Source: Hufsiella ginkgonis
Lineage (GTDB): Bacteria; Bacteroidota; Bacteroidia; Sphingobacteriales; Sphingobacteriaceae
Assembly: GCF_009834915.1 (NCBI RefSeq)
Contig: NZ_WVHS01000002.1
Span: forward strand, 62,001-126,000
Direction of reading: 5' to 3'
Length of the DNA: 64,000 nt
Shown here: piece by piece, positions 59,363 to 64,000 of the stretch
Layout of the letters: every line of letters starts with the position of its first letter
How positions within the stretch are numbered: the stretch's first letter is position 1
Notes under the pieces: model-generated
What the model saw: only the letters and a program-made list of their open reading frames with translations
The model's database searches: none
Told to the model about the DNA's origin: nothing
Program-made: the position numbers and the translations under genes

Positions 59363-59464
59363 TTATCCACTAACATCTCATGTTAATATCTTGTTAGTTA
59401 GCAAAAAAAATGCCCTTAGCAAGCTTATAACATGGTGTTAATAACTTTTCCCGCTGTTAATAAC
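59363..59464. promoter_or_regulatory. A+T-rich dnaB-rlmB intergenic region with DnaA-box-like site and repeated GTTAATAWC
   Basis: TTATCCACT (59363-59371) matches the DnaA box at 8 of 9 positions. GTTAATATC (59382-59390) and GTTAATAAC (59437-59445; 59456-59464) are repeated; the last two are 19 bp apart. These lie between the divergent dnaB and rlmB genes and may be regulatory. Confidence 0.3.
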
Positions 59465-59548
59465 GCAAATAAACAAATAATCGGCATGTGTGTTAGTGAG
59501 CCTGAAACATGAAATAATCCCTACCTTGCGGCAAAAAATAATCGGGTG

Positions 59549-60310
59549 ATGAACACTAACTCTTTTGCTGAAAAAAATGTGATGGTATTTGGGATCCGTG
59601 CGGTGATAGAAGCCATAAAAAGCGGCAAGGAGATGGAGTCGGTGTACATTCAGCGCGGACTTACCGGGAGCATTTTCTCTGAACTGCGCGTGTTACTGAA
59701 AGAGGGTAATATCGGTTTCCAAATAGTGCCGGTAGAAAAACTTAACCGAATGACCGCCAGGAACCATCAGGGTGTGGTGGCTTTCATATCACCGATCATT
59801 TACCAGAAGATCGAAAATATCATTCCCCAGGTTTACGAAGAAGGTAAGGTGCCGCTGATCCTGGTGCTCGACGGAATTACGGATGTACGTAACATGGGCG
59901 CTATCGTACGTACAGCAGAATGTGCCGGCGTGCAGGCGGTGATTGTGCCCCTGAAAGGCTCGGCCCAGGTCAATCCCGATGCCATTAAAACATCGGCCGG
60001 CGCCCTGTACAAGTTGCCGGTTTGCCGGCACGAAAGCCTGTTAAAAGTCTGCCGTTTCCTCCAGGAATCAGGCTTACAGCTGGTAGCCTGCACCGAAAAA
60101 ACCAATGACTTTCTATACCAGCCTGATTATACTGCGCCCACGGCGATCATCCTGGGCTCGGAAGAGAGCGGGATTTCCAACGAACTGATCCGCATTTCCG
60201 ATCACCTGGCGAAAATCCCGATGAGCGGGGAAATAGAGTCGCTCAACGTTTCGGTATCGGCCGGCGTGATCCTGTACGAGGCGGTGCGGCAGCGTTTGGT
60301 CGCTGAATAA
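59549..60310 (+). CDS. rlmB: 23S rRNA 2'-O-ribose methyltransferase (RlmB/SpoU family)
   Basis: A 253-residue SPOUT methyltransferase. It methylates the 2'-O of G2251 in 23S rRNA in E. coli. The N-terminal substrate-binding domain (~1-80) is followed by the knotted domain: ITDVRNMGAIVRTAECAG, LGSEESGISNELI and PMSGEIESLNVSVSAGVILYEAVR. The ATG at 59549 is used although the frame extends to a GTG three bases upstream. A terminator follows. Confidence 0.93.
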   Translation: MNTNSFAEKNVMVFGIRAVIEAIKSGKEMESVYIQRGLTGSIFSELRVLLKEGNIGFQIVPVEKLNRMTARNHQGVVAFISPIIYQKIENIIPQVYEEGKVPLILVLDGITDVRNMGAIVRTAECAGVQAVIVPLKGSAQVNPDAIKTSAGALYKLPVCRHESLLKVCRFLQESGLQLVACTEKTNDFLYQPDYTAPTAIILGSEESGISNELIRISDHLAKIPMSGEIESLNVSVSAGVILYEAVRQRLVAE

Positions 60311-60311
60311 T

Positions 60312-60356
60312 AAGAGGCCGGACGTTCAGGGGAATCCCGCACGTCCAGCCTCTTTT
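60312..60356 (+). terminator. Intrinsic terminator of rlmB
   Basis: Long stem AAGAGGC-c-GGACGT against ACGTCC-a-GCCTCTT, followed by TTTT. It lies just after the rlmB stop and before the end of the convergent mannose gene, so it may serve both. Confidence 0.85.
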
Positions 60357-60369
60357 GAATGAACCGTTA

Positions 60370-61452
60370 TCAGATAAACTCTACACCGAATTTCGACTTA
60401 ACGTCTGCAACTACCTGCTTCACGTTTTGTTCCTGGTCTTTAGGGCAGATCATCAGCGTGTTGTTGGCTTCTACCACGATGTAGTCATGCAATCCTTTCA
60501 GGATCACCAATTTATTAGAAGGGACATTCACCATGCAGTTCGATGAATCGTACATGATCACCTTATCTGACGGGATCACGGCATTGCCCACATAATCTTT
60601 TTCTGTGAGTTCATATACCGATGCCCAGGTGCCCAGGTCAGACCAGCCGAAATCGGTCGGGAGTACATATACATTGTCTGCTTTCTCCATGATACCATAA
60701 TCGATAGAGATATTAGTACACTGGTAATAAGCGTTTTGTATAAAGGTTTGCTCGTTAGGAGTGTTATAAGAGCCTTCGCCTTCTTTAAAGATATCGTTCA
60801 TCTCCGGCAGGTAATTTTCGAAAGCCTTCAGGATCGCTTTTACCGACCATACGAAAATACCTGCGTTCCAAAGAAAGTCGCCGCTTTGGATAAACGTTTT
60901 AGCCAGCTCGATACCCGGTTTCTCTGTAAAGGTCTTTACTTTATGGAAGTTTTCATTTAATGTTTTGCTGGCATATTGAATGTAACCGTAGCCGGTGTCT
61001 GGACGTGAAGGCTTGATTCCCAATGTGATGAGGCAATTATGCTCAATCGCTGCTTCAAGCGAAGCGCTGATGTTTTTAAGGAATTCTTCCGGATCGGTGA
61101 TCAGGTGGTCGGAGGGGGCAACCACGATAGCCGCATCCGGGTTACTCACGTAGATCTTATGGCAGGCGTAGGCGATACAGGGCGCTGTATTGCGCATCAC
61201 CGGTTCCGCCAGGATCTGCTGATCGGTAATGCCCGGCAGCTGTTCTTTAATAATACCGGTATAGATCTCGTTGGTAACGATATAGATATTCTCTTCCGGG
61301 ATCAACTTTTTAAAACGATCATACGTGCTTTGGATCAATGTTCGTCCTGTTCCAAGGATGTCGATAAACTGTTTAGGATGGGAGGTGCGGCTAATTGGCC
61401 AGAACCGGCTTCCGATGCCGCCGGCCATAATTACTGCGAATACGTTTTTCAT
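60370..61452 (-). CDS. manC: Mannose-1-phosphate guanylyltransferase
   Basis: A 360-residue nucleotidyltransferase making GDP-mannose from mannose-1-phosphate and GTP, for surface glycans. Motifs: AGGIGSRFWPISRTSHPKQF at the N-terminus (GTP-binding loop), VVAPSDHLI and FTEKPG. It lacks the C-terminal isomerase domain of longer bifunctional ManC proteins. It lies 29 bp after the KdsD-type gene and is probably co-transcribed. Confidence 0.93.
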   Translation of the reverse strand: MKNVFAVIMAGGIGSRFWPISRTSHPKQFIDILGTGRTLIQSTYDRFKKLIPEENIYIVTNEIYTGIIKEQLPGITDQQILAEPVMRNTAPCIAYACHKIYVSNPDAAIVVAPSDHLITDPEEFLKNISASLEAAIEHNCLITLGIKPSRPDTGYGYIQYASKTLNENFHKVKTFTEKPGIELAKTFIQSGDFLWNAGIFVWSVKAILKAFENYLPEMNDIFKEGEGSYNTPNEQTFIQNAYYQCTNISIDYGIMEKADNVYVLPTDFGWSDLGTWASVYELTEKDYVGNAVIPSDKVIMYDSSNCMVNVPSNKLVILKGLHDYIVVEANNTLMICPKDQEQNVKQVVADVKSKFGVEFI

Positions 61453-61481
61453 TTATTCTTGTTGATCTTGTAAGTTTTGTG

Positions 61482-62447
61482 TTAAATTATACCCTCTTTT
61501 AACAGATCGTGCAGGTGGACGATCCCGAAATAACGGCCAGAGTCTGTAACTGGCAACTGGGTGATATTGTTTGCACGCATCAGCTCCAGGGCGTTCACCG
61601 CCAGCTCATCTTTCGCGATGGTGCGTGGGTTTTTCCCCATAACGTCATGGGCAGTAATTCCTTCCAGCGAATCATATTTTTCCAGCATTCTGCGGATATC
61701 GCCATCAGTGATAATGCCGGTCACCTTATCTTCTTCCAATACAGCTACCGCACCCAACCGGTTCCGGGTAATTTCCACCAGCACGCTCCTGATCGAAGCG
61801 GTGGGGAGAACTTTCGGCTTTTCGTTATTTACCGCCAGGTCGGCAACTTTCAGGTATAAGCGTTTGCCTAACGAACCGCCCGGGTGAAACCTCGCAAAAT
61901 CGGCGCTGCTAAATTCACGGCATTCCAGCAGGCAAACCGCCAGGGCGTCACCTAACGCAAGCTGCGCCGTAGTGCTGGTGGTAGGGGCAAGGTTGTTGGG
62001 ACATGCCTCGCTCTGGATGGTGGTATTCATGATAAAGTCGGCTTGTTTGGCGAGGGTCGATTCCAGGTCGCCCACCATCGCCACCAGCGTATTGCCGGAC
62101 TGTCTTAAGAAGGGAATAAGTACCTTAATTTCAGGGGTGTTGCCGCTATTGGAAATGCAGATTACCAGGTCGTCCCGCTGGATAATGCCTAAATCGCCAT
62201 GAATGGCATCTCCGGCATGCATGTAAACGGAAGGTGTGCCAGTGGAATTTAAGGTAGCGACGATCTTTTGGGCGATGATGGCACTTTTGCCGACACCGGT
62301 AATGATCACCCTTCCTTTAAGATCCAGGATCGTTTCAACGATCACTGCAAAGTCATTTTTTAAGAGGGGAATAAGGCCGGAAATTCCGTCGGCCTCTATA
62401 CGAAGCGTATTATGGGCGATCGCTAGAATTTCAAAGGAGCTCTTCAA
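61482..62447 (-). CDS. kdsD: KpsF/GutQ-type arabinose-5-phosphate isomerase (KdsD)
   Basis: A 321-residue enzyme with an N-terminal SIS domain (GVGKSAIIAQKIVATLNSTGTPS; HAGDAIHGDLGI; SNSGNTPEI) and two C-terminal CBS domains. It converts ribulose-5-phosphate to arabinose-5-phosphate for the Kdo sugar of LPS. The open frame begins at a TTG (62447). An ATG at 62467-62469 is one base out of frame because of an A8 tract; with A7 it would give a natural N-terminus. Confidence 0.93.
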   Translation of the reverse strand: MKSSFEILAIAHNTLRIEADGISGLIPLLKNDFAVIVETILDLKGRVIITGVGKSAIIAQKIVATLNSTGTPSVYMHAGDAIHGDLGIIQRDDLVICISNSGNTPEIKVLIPFLRQSGNTLVAMVGDLESTLAKQADFIMNTTIQSEACPNNLAPTTSTTAQLALGDALAVCLLECREFSSADFARFHPGGSLGKRLYLKVADLAVNNEKPKVLPTASIRSVLVEITRNRLGAVAVLEEDKVTGIITDGDIRRMLEKYDSLEGITAHDVMGKNPRTIAKDELAVNALELMRANNITQLPVTDSGRYFGIVHLHDLLKEGII

Positions 62448-62452
62448 CCAGA

Positions 62453-62460
62453 TTTTTTTT
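62453..62460 (-). repeat. A8 homopolymer tract at the kdsD start
   Basis: Eight A on the minus strand between a candidate ATG (62467-62469) and the TTG start used for kdsD. One A fewer puts them in one frame. It is a possible slippage site or a sequencing error. Confidence 0.6.
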
Positions 62461-62481
62461 AAGATTCATACTAAATCACGG

Positions 62482-62489
62482 CAAAAATA
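62482..62489 (-). promoter_or_regulatory. -7 element of kdsD
   Basis: TATTTTTG on the minus strand, a perfect TAnnTTTG, 12 bases before the out-of-frame ATG and 34 before the TTG. Confidence 0.55.
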
Positions 62490-62542
62490 TGTTATTTTGA
62501 AACTTTATTTACCCTTTTTCTACAATTTTTCCAGTTACACAC

Positions 62543-64000
62543 ATGGAGATTAAAAAGTCCTTATTCGATAACTTACAAAATTTCTTTGGGTTCGATAACT
62601 TCAAAGGAGAACAGGAAGCTATCATCACCAGCATATTACAGAAAAAAGATACGTTCGTTATAATGCCCACGGGAGGGGGCAAATCCATTTGTTACCAGCT
62701 TCCCGCGTTGATGAGCGACGGCACCGCCATCGTCATTTCTCCGCTTATCGCTTTAATGAAAAACCAGGTAGACCAGTTAAGAGCATTTGGTGGTACGGAA
62801 AGCATCGCACATTTTCTTAACTCTTCGCTAAATAAGGCAGAGATAACAAAAGTCAGGCAAGATGTACTGAGCGGAGAAACCAAGCTTCTGTACGTAGCGC
62901 CCGAATCACTGACGAAAACCGAAAACGTAGATTTTTTAAGGCTCATCAAAGTTTCATTTGTAGCGGTAGACGAAGCGCATTGTATTTCGGAGTGGGGCCA
63001 TGATTTCAGGCCCGAGTACCGGAAGATCCGGCAGGTGATCAATAACATCGGGGATAACATCCCGATCATTGCCCTCACCGCAACCGCAACGCCGAAAGTT
63101 CAGCAGGATATCCAGAAGAACCTGCAAATGAACAATGCCACCTTGTTTAAATCTTCCTTTAACCGCCCGAACTTATATTACGAAGTACGTCCCAAGCGGA
63201 ACGTGCTGAAGGAGATCATTAAGTTCATTAAAGGGAATATGGGCAAATCCGGGATCGTGTATTGCCTCAGCCGGAAAAAGGTAGAAGAAGTAGCAGAAGC
63301 GCTGAACCTGAACGGCATCAAGGCCCTGCCTTACCACGCCGGGTTGGACGCAAAAGTGCGCGCCGATACGCAGGACGCTTTCCTGATGGAGGATGTGGAA
63401 GTGATCGTTGCCACCATCGCCTTCGGAATGGGCATCGACAAGCCGGATGTCCGTTACGTGATCCACCACGATATCCCCAAAAGCATGGAAGGCTATTACC
63501 AGGAAACCGGTCGCGCCGGCAGGGACGGCGGCGAAGGTATTTGCCTGGCGTTCTACTCTGAAAAAGACATTGAAAAGCTGACGAAATTTATGAAGGACAA
63601 ACCGGTCTCTGAACGCGAGATCGGTACGCAGATCCTGAAAGAAGTGATCGACTACGCCGAGTCGTCCGTTTGCCGGAGAAAACAGATCCTGCATTATTTT
63701 GGCGAAAACTTTAACGAAGCAGGCTGCAACAGCATGTGCGACAATTGTTCGCATCCGAAAACATATTTTGATGCCACGGAAAAGCTTCGCACTACCTTGT
63801 CGCTGATCGATGTTCTGGGAGAGAAATTCGACGATCACTACTTTATCAACATCTTGATAGGGGTAGACAACCAGCAGATCTCTTCGTACGAGCACGATAA
63901 GCTGCGGGAGTTTGGAAGTGGGAAACAGGATGGTATCGACCTGTGGAAATCATTGATGAGGCAGGCACTTCTTAACAATTATATCGCCAAAGACACTGAT
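62543..64000 (+). CDS. recQ: ATP-dependent DNA helicase RecQ (3' end outside window)
   Basis: The frame is open from ATG 62543 to the window edge (486 codons), so the C-terminus is missing. Helicase motifs: Walker A PTGGGKSICYQ, DEAHCISEWGHDFRPEY and QETGRAGRDG. The zinc-binding Cys cluster of RecQ follows (VCRRKQILHYFGE, CDNCSHP). The HRDC domain, if present, lies beyond the edge. It unwinds DNA 3' to 5' in recombination repair. It is divergent from kdsD. Confidence 0.96.
   Translation, partial: MEIKKSLFDNLQNFFGFDNFKGEQEAIITSILQKKDTFVIMPTGGGKSICYQLPALMSDGTAIVISPLIALMKNQVDQLRAFGGTESIAHFLNSSLNKAEITKVRQDVLSGETKLLYVAPESLTKTENVDFLRLIKVSFVAVDEAHCISEWGHDFRPEYRKIRQVINNIGDNIPIIALTATATPKVQQDIQKNLQMNNATLFKSSFNRPNLYYEVRPKRNVLKEIIKFIKGNMGKSGIVYCLSRKKVEEVAEALNLNGIKALPYHAGLDAKVRADTQDAFLMEDVEVIVATIAFGMGIDKPDVRYVIHHDIPKSMEGYYQETGRAGRDGGEGICLAFYSEKDIEKLTKFMKDKPVSEREIGTQILKEVIDYAESSVCRRKQILHYFGENFNEAGCNSMCDNCSHPKTYFDATEKLRTTLSLIDVLGEKFDDHYFINILIGVDNQQISSYEHDKLREFGSGKQDGIDLWKSLMRQALLNNYIAKDTD

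Noticed and set aside
63173-63895. Antisense frame of 240 codons in recQ
   Set aside because: The plus strand is clearly RecQ with all helicase motifs.
1-64000. tRNA, rRNA, CRISPR, insertion sequence or prophage
   Set aside because: I looked for clover-leaf tails, regular spaced repeats, transposase-like frames and phage genes and saw none by eye.

Overview
The window is chromosomal DNA of a Bacteroidota bacterium, most likely of the Sphingobacteriales (Pedobacter/Mucilaginibacter relatives). Grounds: many -7 promoter elements of the Bacteroidota form TAnnTTTG, Bacteroidota-type ABC permeases and TolC/HlyD operons, GMC/gluconate-dehydrogenase-subunit-3 sugar oxidation genes, a PL6 lyase and CheR/CheB beside hybrid kinases. 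Base composition is about half G+C by eye. I see no tRNA, rRNA, CRISPR array, insertion sequence or prophage. The window begins inside metE and ends inside recQ.

Layout. 1-5.4 kb: end of metE, a MetF-like protein, an orphan ABC permease, a TPR membrane protein and a lipoprotein. 5.6-9.5 kb: a compact stressosome operon (RsbR, RsbS, RsbT, an RsbT-like/PP2C fusion, and a histidine kinase with an RsbW-like N-terminus). 9.5-15.4 kb: two secreted glycosidase-like proteins flanking an FAD protein. 15.3-23.9 kb: a seven-gene leftward operon (HlyD adaptor, TolC channel, ABC ATPase, two FtsX permeases, NtrC-type regulator, its kinase) with a candidate sigma-54 promoter at its head. 24-29 kb: a membrane protein, a Crp/Fnr regulator and modCBA, divergent from a MauG-type dihaem peroxidase and a molybdopterin-domain-like protein. 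29.3-36.3 kb: small and accessory genes (PL6 lyase, DUF1569, M28 peptidase, DJ-1/AraC regulator, VOC protein).

36.4-43.1 kb: a sugar-oxidation cluster (gluconate dehydrogenase subunit 3-like, GMC oxidoreductase, three AP-endonuclease-type TIM barrels, Gfo/Idh dehydrogenase, small lipoprotein). Several members carry Tat-type signals, so the pathway probably starts in the periplasm and continues in the cytosol. 43.1-50.3 kb: a four-helix-bundle protein and a phosphorelay of two hybrid kinases with CheR and CheB but no chemoreceptor. 50.5-64 kb: mostly housekeeping genes (citrate synthase, NupG-type transporter, bifunctional nuclease, EtfAB, GtrA, TPR, ChrA, DnaB, RlmB, mannose-1-phosphate guanylyltransferase, KdsD, RecQ).

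The most unusual signals are the composition of the stressosome operon and its kinase; the sigma-54-like site ahead of an operon that encodes a sigma-54 activator; CheR/CheB paired with a kinase whose Glu-rich coiled coil resembles a methylation target; the Tat-exported isomerase-like proteins; several genes whose -7 element lies only 4-7 bases before the start codon (leaderless mRNAs); and an A8 tract that puts kdsD one base out of frame with its natural ATG.
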